Shown one piece after another: positions 1-10,929 of a stretch of 64,000 nucleotides of DNA. The position numbers and the translations under genes are program-made. How positions within the stretch are numbered: position 1 is the first letter of the stretch; the number at the start of each line of letters is the position of its first letter. The DNA is from Reticulitermes speratus (taxonomy: Eukaryota > Arthropoda > Insecta > Blattodea > Rhinotermitidae). The DNA lies in the NCBI GenBank assembly GCA_021186555.1, contig JAJKFL010000006.1:38809478-38873477 (forward strand). The letters are read 5' to 3'. The notes under the pieces are model-generated. The model did no database searches and was not told the origin of the DNA. It saw only the letters and a program-made list of their open reading frames with translations.

Positions 1-261
1 TGTGACACGCAAAAGTCGATTGGAAGGCAAGTGGAACGTGACACGGATCAATGATAACGCATGCATGATCTACGCAACAATCACACACCACAATCATGCA
101 GTACCCATCTGTCAACTTTCGCGCGATCTCGGAACGAAGCATAACGCTTCACGTAATCACAGCTAGGTTAACGAATCTTAGCATAGAATGATCTGGTACT
201 GGCACAGTGTATCAAAAGACTTCTACATAAAAGCAACGGCTTGATGGTGGACATCGTACAT

Positions 262-560
262 CAGGGTCTTAACCTTTTTTATGCCACGGACCCCTTTTGA
301 GAATCTGGCGAAACCTACGGATCCCTTCTCAGAAAAATGCATTTAAATGCGTAAAATAAAATACATAGATATAGAATACATATCTATGTATTACAATCTA
401 TATTACAGACTTATTACAAAGGAAACCAATTATGCTCAAATAGTTTTCAAAATATTAAAAATATATGTAATGGTAACAATGTGCTTCTTTATTAATATAT
501 TAAATCAATAACAAGACAATAAATAAATTTAAAAAGATAGGCAAATTGAAATTAAATTTC

Positions 561-607
<47 letters not shown>

Positions 608-873
608 AAATTTAAGTGCGAAGGCAAAAATTTTCCTTTCCCTTTCTTAGGATATATTAATAATTTTAGACACCGAGCTTTATTGAAGCTAACAAACATT
701 TTTGGAGTCTACAGGCCACAAATTACATTGTTGCCTACATTCGTTATTGAATGGGAAGCCAAATTTCAGTTAGAGGTTAGTGAAAATAAAGTTTTAATTT
801 TTCCCCATCCAAATGCACGGACTCCCTGAAATCAATCCACGGACCCCTGTCGATCCCAGGTTAAGAACGGCTG
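262..873. mobile_element. hAT-type non-autonomous MITE
   Basis: The ends are inverted repeats: CAGGGTCTTAACC at the left and the complement of CAGCCGTTCTTAACC at the right, with 'cacggaccccttt'-like sequence just inside both. The 8-bp flanks tcgtacat (254-261) and ttgcagat (874-881) match at 5 of 8 positions, as an old hAT target duplication would. The interior is AT-rich and noncoding. CAG...CTG ends with 8-bp duplications are the known hAT pattern; the family assignment is from ends only. Confidence 0.7.
564..605. repeat. poly-A tract (42 A)
   Basis: An uninterrupted run of A lies in the middle of the hAT-type MITE, so it is internal expansion of an A-rich tract rather than the tail of a retroposon. 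Confidence 0.95.
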
Positions 874-1345
874 TTGCAGATAATGTTACGTCATGCGCCA
901 TGCGTGTCTTACTGACGCTGGATGTGTCCCACACGTAAACCGACGTGCTAAGGTAAATGCTTCTGTCCAGTCTCGACGTCAAGGTCGAAAGTACAAATCA
1001 CGCATGGAGTGTGCGCAGTGGTCATTACTGCTTAGAGGGCGACAGAGCCTCTCAGAACATTTCCTGGAGCGCGTTGGTCACTAAAAGTCGTCTTCATGCA
1101 CGCCTTCGCAACAGCGCGATTCATGAACAGCACACAGATAGTGTAGAATGAATGGATGATAGTGAATAATGAATTAGAAAGGATGCAGAAAGAAGCCATG
1201 GTGACATAATTTAAGGTGTTATTCCGGTATTTTCGTGGACGGAATGAGGAAAATAATAAAAGCAGTTGATATTCCGGCCGACAACACAACCCAAGTCAGC
1301 AGCGTTATAACTGTGCCAGTTTACTCGGGGAATGGATGTGACGTA

Positions 1346-1638
1346 AAGGTAAAGGTAAAGTTCACCCTAGAACGGGCCATGAAGGCCCAATGGGAGAGTA
1401 GAGGTATAGTTCTACTCTTTCTTTAACTCCAGCACCAGATGAGGGTGGGTGGTCAACTCCAATCCCCGGCTGATTTACCCCCGGGAAAGAGGCCCGGTGC
1501 CCATTGTATATGAGGCTGGGTGGGCCCCAGGGCCGGTCTGGACGGGTGCTGCAAATCTCGCCCCCACCGGGATTCGATCCCCGGACCGTCCAGCCCGTAG
1601 CGAATCGCTATACCGACTACGCTATCCCGGCCCACAAA
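1346..1638 (-). mobile_element. SINE-A, full length, with 12-bp target duplication
   Basis: Read on the minus strand, this starts with a tRNA-like head (A box near GTAGCGTAGTCGG, B box GGGATCGAATCCC), runs through a body with CCAGACCGGCCCTGG and ends in TTTACCTTTACCTTTAC. The perfect 12-bp repeat ggatgtgacgta flanks it at 1334-1345 and 1639-1650. It is the best-preserved reference copy of SINE-A in the window. The tail implies mobilisation by a LINE that recognises that 3' repeat (inference). Confidence 0.9.
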
Positions 1639-1897
1639 GGATGTGACGTATTAAGGTACAGTTTGCCTGTACTTAATTACGCACCGACATGAAAACGCAA
1701 ATTTCAAGCGGCATTAGATTTAGAACAATGGTTAGCTTTACGTTCCGGCCGCTTTACCTTCTGAGAAAGAGTCATCGGTACCGCATAAAACACAGTGTGG
1801 GATGTAGGGCCAGTCTTTGTATGGCGAGACGAGAAAAATGTTTGTCCCTGGCTGTAATCATATCCCAATTGTTTCGGCATTCAGCCTAGGTACGTGT

Positions 1898-2154
1898 TTT
1901 TTTTTTAAGCTCGACAGCCCCTAAGGGGCCTAGGCCCCCATTTTCGGGGTTTCGCGATCACACACTTCAGACACACAACGCTCGGTAGGAATCCTCTGGA
2001 CGAGTGACCAGCCGTCGCAGAGACCTCTACCTGACAACACAGAACACTCACAAGAGACAAGACATCCATGCCCCCGGCGGGATTCGAACCCACAATCACA
2101 GCAAGCGAGCGGCCGTAGACCTACGCCTTAGACCGCGTGGCCACTGGGATCGGC
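1898..2154 (-). mobile_element. SINE-C, full length
   Basis: On the minus strand the head CCGATCCCAGTGGCCACGCG resembles a Leu-type tRNA 5' half, and GGGTTCGAATCCC is a perfect B box. The body carries TCTTGTGAGTGTT and AGGGGCTGTCGAGC, then an A-rich tail (T-run at 1898-1906 on the plus strand). A short direct repeat tacgtgt flanks it (1891-1897, 2155-2161). It is one of six SINE-C copies here. Confidence 0.85.
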
Positions 2155-2635
2155 TACGTGTACTATACTGAGTGAAATAACAGGGAAAAGAAACGAAGAA
2201 GAAAGATAGATAAGAGAGAATTAAAGGAAGGGAAACAGAAAAGGCATTAGAAAGTAGGGACACAAGACATACAAACAGAGCAATAAGGAAACTCGATAGA
2301 GTGTAAGGTGAATTCTCTGCACTGCACTTTATTACTGACTGTGCGGCAAACTCGGACAGTCTCAAACAGTTTGATCGGCAACACCACGACATGTGCCGCT
2401 ATGTGCGTCAGCCCCTTCACAGTCGAGTGCTTAGCTCTGCGACTTCGTATTCAGGGGGTCCCGCATTCAAATCAATTAGCGGTTTTCAGGAAAATGTCAG
2501 GATATACCTTAAATCCGGCTGCGTTCCTCATCCTGTCCTCGTCATTATTCTATAATCTCCATCGTACATACTGTATACACCTCTATCTGCAACTCTTACT
2601 GAAAAATTTTCAGGTTAGTCAGTCCTCACTGTACC

Positions 2636-2720
2636 GAACAGGACGGTGTCATGGATAAGTTCTAGATTGTATTCGCAAGAGTCCCTGTTCGAATCTTGGC
2701 CGGAATACCGGCTACTTGAC
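2636..2720 (+). other. tRNA-like SINE head fragment, unclassified
   Basis: The stretch contains CTGTTCGAATCTTGGCCGG, a good match to an RNA polymerase III B box, preceded by a weak A-box-like region. The following 150 bases look like a SINE body but match none of the other families in this window. No target duplication was found, and it is too poor to fold as a tRNA gene. Confidence 0.3.
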
Positions 2721-3221
2721 TAAATTGCTTCGTGGTTACCGTCAGTTCCCCAAGGCACATGCCACGGTAGTTTCTTGATTAGGTCACGATGGTTGTAGAT
2801 AAAGGAAGTTTTCCGTTCTGCTTAGGTAATGAGATGTCAAATATGTATTGTTGAGCAGGCCAGAAACAAGCAAATGGAGAAAATGGTTGGACATGCATGA
2901 AGGTGTAGCCTATAATGAAAATATTAAACTATACAAATAAAGCAGATCTTTTGTAAACTTCGCCCTCCATCCAACTCCACAAACAAAAAGTCGACCAGAG
3001 TTAGGCCTGGAGATTCAAACAGCTCTATCTCGGTAACACTGTACAACAAATTTTTACTTTTTTCTGCTTCGGAAACGAAATATGTTTCCCTTTATAGATT
3101 TTGGGACGCTGAACACGAAAATGGTCACGAAAAGGCTTGATTGGCTACAGTTTAAAAAAATCATCTATGTTATATATGCCTTACAAATTATATTCTTGAC
3201 TGGCTTGCCCTGATTAAATGC

Positions 3222-4895
3222 GCTGCTTCATCGCCTGCCGTTTGTACGCAAGTCCAGGAAAATCCCATGTTACCGTCCAGCAATAGTCGGCTAACATCGA
3301 TCAACTCCACTTGCCCTGGTATCTCTTCTCCATTGCTGCGATATCACGATGATAACTTTCGCCGTGCTCATCGCTCAGTGCCCCACAGTTTTCCGGAAAA
3401 AAATCCAGGTGAGAGTGCAGGAAATGGATCTTTAAAGACATATTGCAGCCTAATTCCTCATACGACAACAACAGGTTTTCAACAAGTTCCTTATAGTTGT
3501 CAGCCTTATTATTTCCTTGGTTGCTACAAGACGGAAATAATTACCACGCCCTCTTCTCGTTACCACTGAGAATGTAGTCGAACTGTTCGTCTCTGAAGAG
3601 CTTGCGGATCTGAGGACCGATGAAAACACCCTCCTTCATTTTTGCAGCACTGATTCCTGGGAATTTCTCAGCGAGGTACCTAAGCGCTGGCCCTGTCTGA
3701 TCCATAGCCTTAACTTAGTTCTTCATTAGTCCTAGTTTGATGTGCAGAGGATGCAGCAAAATGTTGCTGGATTCTACCAGCGGTAGGTGCTGTACATTCT
3801 TTGTTCCCGGTTCCAGTGATTGTCGGGAAGGCCAGTCCCTCCCTTGTAATGGGAAGTCTTTGCACGATTGTACCATTCACGTAAGAAACAGCAAAACTTC
3901 GTGTAGCCCTGCTGCAGTCCAAGCAATACAGCAACAACTTTCAAGTCTCCACAAAGCTGCCATTGGTATTTCTTGCAGTGTACGCAGTTTAGAAGAAGCT
4001 ACATGTTGTCATATGATTCCTTCATATTGACTGCATAACCAACTGGAATTGATGGCAACATGTTGCCATTATGGAGTAGAACAGCTTTCAGACTTGACTT
4101 CGATGAGTCTACAAACAGTCTCCATTCCTCTGGCTCAGGATTAATATTCAGGGCTGTCATCAGACCATCAACATCGTTGCAGGCGACAAGGTTACATTCC
4201 TTCTTAAAGAACTGAGCCAGACGTTTTTGGTGGGAACGGAACGCAGACACTTTCATATTGTCATCAAGGAGATTCCACTGTTGTAGTCTCGACGCCAACA
4301 GTTCTGCTTTACCCTTCGGAAGTTCCAGATCTCTGACAAGATCGTTGCATTCATTCTGTGAGATCCCGTGTGGTTCAGCAGACATCATGTTGTGTGCGAA
4401 CTCATGATCTTTTGATACTGATGGCTCTGATATATCACAGATTTCGTCATCCTCTTCTTTTTCCGATTCCAGTGTAAGTATATCTGGAGGTTCCGGAACG
4501 GGAAGTCCTTCACCGTGAGGTACTGGCCACATAGCGAATTGTATATTCAGATAGCGTAAGGTCCACTTTTTCTTCTTCGAGAAACCTTGCCGGAGGGGAG
4601 GCACCATGCAGAAGTAACAGTCACTGATATGATTCGTCTGCTTTCTCCACACCATGGGTATGGCAAAAAGCATTGATCGCCTTTTGCTGCTCAACCACTT
4701 TCGAAGGTTTGCTGCACAAGTATTGCAGCATATGTGCGAGGCCCAGCTCTTGTCCTGGTTCCCAATCTGGCATCCAAAGTAAAGATGGTAGGCTTTCCAG
4801 ATGATCGGGGTTATGGCACGCTTCTGTGATAAAAACGTCACCTCCCCATAAATATAACAAAAATTATCTGCACTGTTCACGCACTTTCGCTGCAT
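3222..4895 (-). pseudogene. Decayed copy of a multi-copy arthropod protein gene of unknown function
   Basis: A 298-codon open stretch (4895 down to 3999) starts MQRKCVNSADNFCYIYGEV and carries paired cysteines (HICCNTCAANL, CYFCMVPP) in its first 130 residues, suggesting a zinc-binding fold. An acidic linker and a C-terminal part with FVDSSKSSLKAVLLHNGN follow. Below 3999 the same protein is still readable in pieces (GDLKVVAVLLGL, DFFPENCGALSDEHGE, MEKRYQGKW) to about 3222, so it is broken in several places. From memory, very similar proteins are annotated as uncharacterised and highly repeated in many arthropods. That copy number suggests a mobile or retrocopied origin, but I recognise no transposase or capsid motif. 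Function unknown. Confidence 0.75.
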
Positions 4896-5235
4896 CCTTA
4901 TTGAGGTTCGGCCAAGAAACGGCTATATAAAACTTTTAAGGTATTCATAAACACTTCATGCTGCGAAAGACGACATTTTTAAATGAGAAATACACGTGTG
5001 TACAATGCAACTCCCTGGAAGAAACTGAAATGCAAAACGTTGGGAGTGGCAATACCTGGGAGCTGATTTCATCAACCACTTTGCCCCGCTGCACTGCTTC
5101 ACCCTTCTGATAGCCAGTCAGTACACACCGCAACACGGGACACACACAACACAAACAGGACATTCAATTTATTTTATTTACACCAACTAATGCACACGTA
5201 AAACCATTTTTTGTAGTTTTTATTATAAATTGTCA

Positions 5236-5274
5236 CCCCTACGCGTGTTTCGATCCTCGGATCATCATCAGGGT
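5236..5274 (-). ncRNA. Hammerhead ribozyme motif (PLE type)
   Basis: On the minus strand all conserved parts appear in order: CCC of stem I, core CTGATGA, stem II GATCC-gag-GGATC, GAAA, a two-pair stem III (AC...GT around acgc), then the cleavage-type GTA followed by GGG, which closes stem I. The tiny stem III fits the minimal hammerheads described in Penelope-like elements. Self-cleavage is predicted, not shown. Confidence 0.75.
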
Positions 5275-5440
5275 TTTTTTTTAAAAAAGCCACTATCACT
5301 TCAATTGCATATTTCGAAGGGTCCAATAGCACTCATGTCTTAATATTGAGTTTTAAATATCTGAATTTTAAAATTCATAAAACACCAAAACTTATGATTT
5401 ATAAATTTCACATTGTTGACACCGTGCATCTTCGTCATAT

Positions 5441-5601
5441 TAAATCAAGTTACAAACCAACCGATGCACACTAAAACCACTCTTTAAGTAGCTTTATTAT
5501 AAAATTGTTAAAATTGTACCCCGTACAATTTTAACAATTTTATAATAAAGCTACTTAAAGAGTGGTTTTAGTGTGCATCGGTTGGTTTGTAACTTGATTT
5601 A
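5441..5601. repeat. Perfect palindrome, 79-bp arms, 3-base spacer
   Basis: Bases 5441-5519 and 5523-5601 are exact reverse complements around CCC at 5520-5522; the innermost pairing is GTAC with GTAC. Each arm is a copy of the PLE end containing gatgcacactaaaacc. With no mismatch in 79 bp, while neighbouring related copies differ at many positions, the inversion is either very recent or maintained by gene conversion. Confidence 0.95.
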
Positions 5602-5687
5602 TTATGATTTATAAGTTAAAGTCACAGTTAAAATGTTTTGGTTAACGGCGTAGGTGTTGGTGTCAAGAATCGTGGTGTGCTGTGTGT

Positions 5688-5757
5688 GCTGTTGTGAGGA
5701 GCGGTGTGTGCTGTTGTGAGGAGCGGTGTGTGCTGTTGTGAGGAGCGGTGTGTGCTG
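5688..5757 (+). repeat. 22-bp tandem repeat, 3.2 copies
   Basis: The unit gctgttgtgaggagcggtgt plus gt repeats exactly three times (5688, 5710, 5732) with a 4-base remainder. It sits between the perfect palindrome and the right inverted end of the PLE segment. Confidence 0.95.
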
Positions 5758-6127
5758 TCTCAGTGCATTAGTTGGTGTAAATAAAATAAATTAAATTAGT
5801 AAAAATGCACGGTGACAGCAATATAAAATTCATAAACAGGACATATTTACTTAACTGACCATCCATATACAAAAAACGAAAGCCAAAACTGAAAAACTAG
5901 CCAATTGTGTAAGACATAACATAAAGGACCACATTGTTTCGTTTTACCATTTTACTGCGAGAATTTACGAACTTTTTTAAGGATTTATTGACGATTTTAT
6001 ATTCTGTGTTTTTTTATATATTTTGGATGTAGACATTGTGGGTGGCTGTAGTGCATATGACGATGAAACTGGACTAAATGTGATAGCAGACAAAAACATT
6101 GGATGTGAAGTGAATGTAGTTTACGAG

Positions 6128-6170
6128 CCCCCTGAAGATGGCCTTGTAAAGGCCGAAACATATGTAGGGG
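6128..6170 (+). ncRNA. Hammerhead ribozyme motif (PLE type)
   Basis: The order is stem I CCCC, core CTGAAGA, stem II GGCC-ttgtaaa-GGCC, GAAA, stem III AC-atat-GT, then A and GGGG closing stem I. All fifteen or so invariant core bases of the hammerhead are present. The downstream gtgcatttcgttggtgtg (6201-6218) resembles the inverted ends at 5763-5792, so this is another PLE end, about 400 bp from the first and on the other strand. Confidence 0.78.
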
Positions 6171-6473
6171 TTGAAGAATAAAGAATATAAAATAAAAATA
6201 TAGTGCATTTCGTTGGTGTGTAATTTGTATATTGTAAAAAATGCACAGTGAAAATAATACAAAATTTAATTGTCTTATTCGTGCTCAGCGCCCCAAAATT
6301 AGTAAAGATTTGTTACTTTCACCTCCGAAGCATTTTCACTGTTATTCAGTGTAATCATTCAGAATTAGACACATATTCATATGAACTTTTTCACAATGAC
6401 CGATCCTATCACCTCCCAAAATATTGACCTTTCCTCCTGCATCGCCCTGTATGTATATATACAGGCCATACAC

Positions 6474-6527
6474 AAAAGAATGGTGCGGTTTCAATAGTGA
6501 TTCCTATTGAAACCGCACCATTCTTTT
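6474..6527. repeat. Perfect hairpin, 24-bp arms, 6-base loop
   Basis: Arms 6474-6497 and 6504-6527 (core aatggtgcggtttcaatag) are exact reverse complements around tgattc. Weaker complementarity continues outward to about 6456 and 6547 (atatacag...catac). It is not a PLE hammerhead, and no transposon family is recognised. Confidence 0.9.
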
Positions 6528-6548
6528 CTGTATGCGCTGTATATGCAG

Positions 6549-6775
6549 GCCTTTTAACTTCGGCACTGAATGAAGGTGTGTGGTTATATTCATGCACTGG
6601 CCAAACAGACGGCGGGGAAATATCGCCTGTTACCGACTGCATAGAAGGCTGGGGGTTCCATGGTCGATGTACACGCCGTAGAACCAAAAAGATTTCCTTC
6701 CCATGATGGAAATCAAATCCCGATTTCTCGGTCGTCCACCCTAGTCAGTATATTAACTCAGCTATCCCGGGTCCA
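6549..6775 (-). mobile_element. SINE-A, diverged, tail missing
   Basis: The minus strand gives the tRNA-like head (CCCGGGATAGCTGAG...) and the body through the region corresponding to 'accactcacctccatc'. The tail repeats are not visible because the copy ends beside the 6474-6527 hairpin. Confidence 0.6.
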
Positions 6776-7229
6776 ACGACAAGAATATAGGTTCAAAATA
6801 CTGACACAACACATAAGCAGTTTTCTTATTTCATGTTAAGATAAAAGACGGATGAAGGAAGAGCTCGTCAGCTGGTAGAGAAAGGGCGCCTACTTTGGGG
6901 AGGTGCAATATTTGCGTGAAAGTGGTCGTGTCACCGCCTAACAAACATGAGAAGCTGATGAGACGACAGCATGTTCTTTCTCTGAAATGAAGAACTAAAA
7001 TACGCGCCATCTGTTTGTCCGTAACATGGAGCAATATTTTTATCGTGCTGCAAAATACTTTACTGAAATGAAGACTGCTGCGGAATAGTGAGGACTTACC
7101 TGTTCCTTGCGGTTTCTTACTCCTGATTAATTACATGTACCTACGAGTTTTATAAGACGCGTCAGTCTGTGTTATCACGAAGTATATAATACAGATTAGG
7201 ACTTTTCCAACTAACGTAGCCTACTCGTG

Positions 7230-7485
7230 ACTAGGTTACGGGCTGGACGTTCCCGGTTGGGCAAGAGATTTTTCGCTTCTCCTAAACGTCCAGACTGGTT
7301 CTGGAACCCACCCAGCCGCCTATTCAGTAGGCACCACGCTCTCTTCCCTGGTACGTAAAGCGGCCAGGACACGAAGCTGACCACTCACATGCATCTAGTG
7401 CCGAGGTTAAAAATGAGTGGAGCTATACCTCCAATCTCCCTATTTGCCTTCATAGCGGTACAGGGACAACTTTACCTTTACCTTT
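7230..7485 (+). mobile_element. SINE-A, 5'-truncated, 8-bp target duplication
   Basis: The copy begins part-way into the tRNA-like head (actaggttacgggctgg), has the body gtccagactggttctgg and ends cagggacaactttacc with TTTACC repeats. The repeat tactcgtg flanks it at 7222-7229 and 7486-7493. This fits target-primed reverse transcription that stopped inside the head. Confidence 0.8.
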
Positions 7486-7613
7486 TACTCGTGCTGCCTG
7501 TTACGGGAAGGTCAGAGTGATTTTGGAACTGCCCAAGTATGGAACACAATACTGTAACATACACTTTTAACAATGGTCGTACATGAGTAATAACAGCAGC
7601 ATTTACAATAACT

Positions 7614-7744
7614 GTTTCCATTGTCATAAAAATACTCAACACAATATACTTTTCAGAAGCAAACTGCTTGCTTCTTCAGGTTAAGGAAGCAGGTTGCTTT
7701 CGAAAAGTTGTGTGCTGTGTTGAGGATTTTATGACAATGGTAAC
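7614..7744. mobile_element. Inverted repeat resembling a PLE end pair
   Basis: Two roughly 60-bp arms (7614-7674, 7685-7744) are reverse complements with several mismatches and share ccattgtcataa/ttatgacaatgg. On the minus strand the left arm reads CCTGAAGA-agcaagc-agttt-gcttc-TGAAA, a hammerhead-like core with a good stem II but no clear stem I or III. Confidence 0.5.
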
Positions 7745-7876
7745 CGTTCTTGAAAATGCTTCTGATACTACTGTTTACTGTAGTTTCTCATACCTCTATT
7801 TTTCTCAAGAAATAGCAGGAACAACAAAACTACATATTTCTCTGCACTGTTTGGTTAGTAAGAGTACTGCATTATA

Positions 7877-8401
7877 CATGGTGTCTCAAAAAGAGCTTTA
7901 CAACTTTGAATAAGTATACAAATCTATACAGAGGACAGTTAGACAAAGATGACCAAGAAGGACGCATTCACTTCCAGCAAGACGGCGCACCCCCTCATTA
8001 CCTTGGAGAAGTGCGCGAGTACCTCAACACCCGTTTCCCAGGTCGGTGGATTGGCATGGCCACCTCGTTCCCCGGATCTTACACCCCTGGATTTTTTCTT
8101 ATGGGGATTCGTTAAAGATCGAGTGTTCGTACCACCTTTGCCTGCAAATGTCGAGCTCCGAACTCGAATTACTGCCGCAGTTGCAGAAGTGATGCCAGAG
8201 ATGCTATGTAGCGTGTGGCAAGAAATTGACTACAGGTGGGACGTCTGCCGCATTACCAATGGAAGTCACATTGAACCATAACTATCCGAGGTAAAACTCG
8301 CTGTGTTTTGCTACATTATGACAGTTCGAAACGTTGTGTATGTCCTCTGTATAAATTTGTATACTTTTTCAAAGTTGTAAAGCTATTTTTGAAACACCCT
8401 G
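7877..8401 (+). mobile_element. Tc1/mariner-superfamily element, internally deleted
   Basis: The 61-bp terminal inverted repeats (7877-7937, 8341-8401) differ at five positions; TA dinucleotides at 7875-7876 and 8402-8403 are the expected target duplication. Between them only the C-terminal third of a transposase is left: HFQQDGAPPHY, then after a frame change WPPRSPDLTPLDFFLWG and DYRWDVCRITNGSHIE. The D in SPDLTPLDFFLWG belongs to the known DDE/D catalytic region. The N-terminal helix-turn-helix part is gone, so the copy cannot encode a transposase. Confidence 0.88.
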
Positions 8402-10929
8402 TATTAACCTCAGCGAGTAAAGCTGTGCTCTTGTATTTCCACATGTGTAATCCCCCAAGGCAGGCCACGTGTTACAACACTAGGCATTCACAGCAAATGT
8501 GAGCCGCCGTTTACGTCTATGCGGAATACGGAAATTGGCAGTTCTTAAGCAACGCGTGCAGTCAAGGTTCTGCAGCACGCTGGAGCTCTACGTTAGCTGA
8601 GCAGGCGAATTTTCTGTCGATGCGTTCCAAGCGAAGATTGGCAGAAAGCCAATTCTTGTACCTGCGGTGGAAGCACATCCCGCTCAGTACAGGGCCGTAT
8701 TGTATGTACTGTAGAAAAGCCAATCTCGTCTCATGGCGTACCAGCTGGTGGTAAGAACTGGACATAAATGCCTTCTCAAAAGACAGGGAAGAAGCAGTGG
8801 GAAAGCAGATGAATAACTTCCTGAAAAGAAACTCGAAGCCCGCTCTCAGCACTCCTCATGTCTTCTCGTTCGCAAGAGTGAAGTGTTTCACATCACAGTG
8901 CTGTACATTGTCATGAAATGTGACCATAAATAAACTTCTAATTTTTTATTTTCGTACCACTATCTTGTCATGTTTTAAGTAATGTTTACCTATTTACGTC
9001 ATCTTTGCGTCCTTGTATGCCGCTCTTGCGCTCACTGCCTGTGTAACACGGCCTCAGGTTTACACTTGCCTCACGGAAGGAAGGGATTGTAATTTCCGCG
9101 GTTAGTTACAGTCATTTCTTTACGCAATTTAACTAACAATGTAACTGTGTTATAATGCAGCAAACATTTCAGGGTAATTCCATTGCAGATTCGTGTTATT
9201 TGTTACCTTTCATAAGTTCCTATCTCATCCGCCCATTATACAAACATTTTTAAAACAGTAATATTTTTAAGAGCCAAAGAAGTGTCATTAAATCCCGAAA
9301 CTGCTTATGTTTTAACACGTGCATTTCAGTAAGTACAGCCGAACATTAAAATAATTACCTGCTAAAACGTGCTCGTTCTCAGTACGTATTTGTTATTTAT
9401 ATGTCGACCACTTTCAAGTTTCTGCTTACGTATATGGGGTAAATTTCGACCCTTTTGCGAGTCTTGGTAATTAACTGCACTGGCAACACATAGGTCGTTA
9501 TTAATTACAAACGGTTGGAGTCATACACTATAAAGAAAACTTACATTCGAAATGATGCACAAGTATGACGGCAGCCGAAGTAACAAACGTCAGCATGTGC
9601 GAAATAAAATACATTTTACACTGTATCCGTCAAACTTATTTAAAAAGAAATATTCATGAGGTATCCACCCTTCTGGGATGTTACGCGACGATGGTTGGTA
9701 GTTGGGTGAAGGGTCAAGCATTCGAAGAAAACTGCTTTACCCTTGAAAATGGGACTGTTAGGTTGTCCCGAAACGTCGGTATCCAAGTACCAACCCACGC
9801 CGCGAAGGCCTCAGCCACACCGCGGAGGAAGTCTAAAATCTCTGAGATATTTATCGTTTAAAAACACAAATTTGATTATAAATGCAGCAGAGGCGAACTC
9901 TTCTTGTCTTTTTTGCCCCTGCTCAATTGCACTCATCAACTCTGATGGAATTGTACTGCTGTACAACCTTTATCCTCCGTCAACGAAGTAGTATACAACA
10001 GATAGACTGAGGTTAAAAGTGAGACGACATTTCTGGAGAGGAAATGACAGGTCTATCTATGTCTGATACTAACGAAAATGTAACACAAGCCTAACATGTC
10101 ACTGAATTAGCAAGTTCTGTAATGGCATCACATGTGCTTCAGTCATTTCATACATCCTGCATTATTAAGCAAAACCAAAAAAATACATCGGTTTAAAGAA
10201 GTATGGAAACAGGATCACAACAATTTAGCCTGGTTTCTTCACCCTTCAAGCACACGCTGCTTCACGTGACCTATCATCTTGATCTTAACGAACGTCATTG
10301 CAGGGGCACTGAAGCTCGCGAGAAGTTAAAACAGAGAAAAAATTAGTCTGTGCATATTTTGAAGCTATGGTACGTACAGTAACAGTCCAGGTGAAGCCAG
10401 TAAGAAGTATGGAGTAGGATATCGAAGGATGCGAACTCTGTTACCCCTTTTAAGATCCTGCCTGCAATATCAGCATAAACAAGTCACTGAGTCGCCGATT
10501 TTACGATATTTTGCAAACATCTTTTAAGAATATAATCTAAATCATGCGCACTGTCAAGAAATGGCGAAGCTCTTCGTGACAGACTATCCATGCTTTTAGG
10601 CCTACAAGCCATCCAGAATACACAAAGTGTTATTACGTCAATCACATGGTAATTTTGTCTGCCATCCTCCTAATGGGTCAGTTATCTGAGGATACGCAAG
10701 AAACACAACAAAAGTTTCCGAAGAATCCACACCCAGCAATTCTCAAGACAGCTGCAAACGAACACATACCGACCGTCTTCTAGTCACATCTGTCATTAGC
10801 AGTCTTGAGACTAGCCCACACCAGCATGTAAGATGGCTTTCGGAAGAAGTTATTAAATTATTATCTTCTCAGCACGGCGATCAGGCCTTGGTACAGGAAG
10901 CGAGGTTGGAACAGACAGTGAATACACTA
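8402..10929. other. No gene recognised
   Basis: The stretch 8520-8940 has a more balanced base composition and ends with an AATAAA at about 8929, but its open frames match no family I know. The remainder is AT-rich and, apart from the degenerate hammerhead-like site at 9741-9780, I see nothing. Confidence 0.6.
9741..9780 (+). ncRNA. Degenerate hammerhead-like site
   Basis: The sequence cttgaaaat-GGGAC-tgttaggtt-GTCCC-GAAACGTCG keeps stem II and the GAAAC of a PLE hammerhead, but the CTGANGA box is altered. Likely an old PLE end. Confidence 0.35.

Larger units (their letters stand above)
5166..5792. mobile_element. Penelope-like element ends arranged as an inverted pair
   Basis: Perfect 30-bp inverted repeats lie at 5166-5195 and 5763-5792 (core caccaactaatgcac). 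Inside are a hammerhead motif, a second copy of the same end (the palindrome at 5441-5601 begins with a diverged version, aaccaaccgatgcac) and a short tandem repeat. Pseudo-LTRs carrying hammerhead ribozymes, often in inverted or partial tandem arrangement, are known of Penelope-like elements. No reverse transcriptase sequence is present here. Confidence 0.65.

Noticed and set aside
564-605. Poly-A tract as a LINE or processed-gene tail
   Set aside because: It lies in the middle of a hAT-type MITE with its own ends; no coding or retroposon sequence precedes it.
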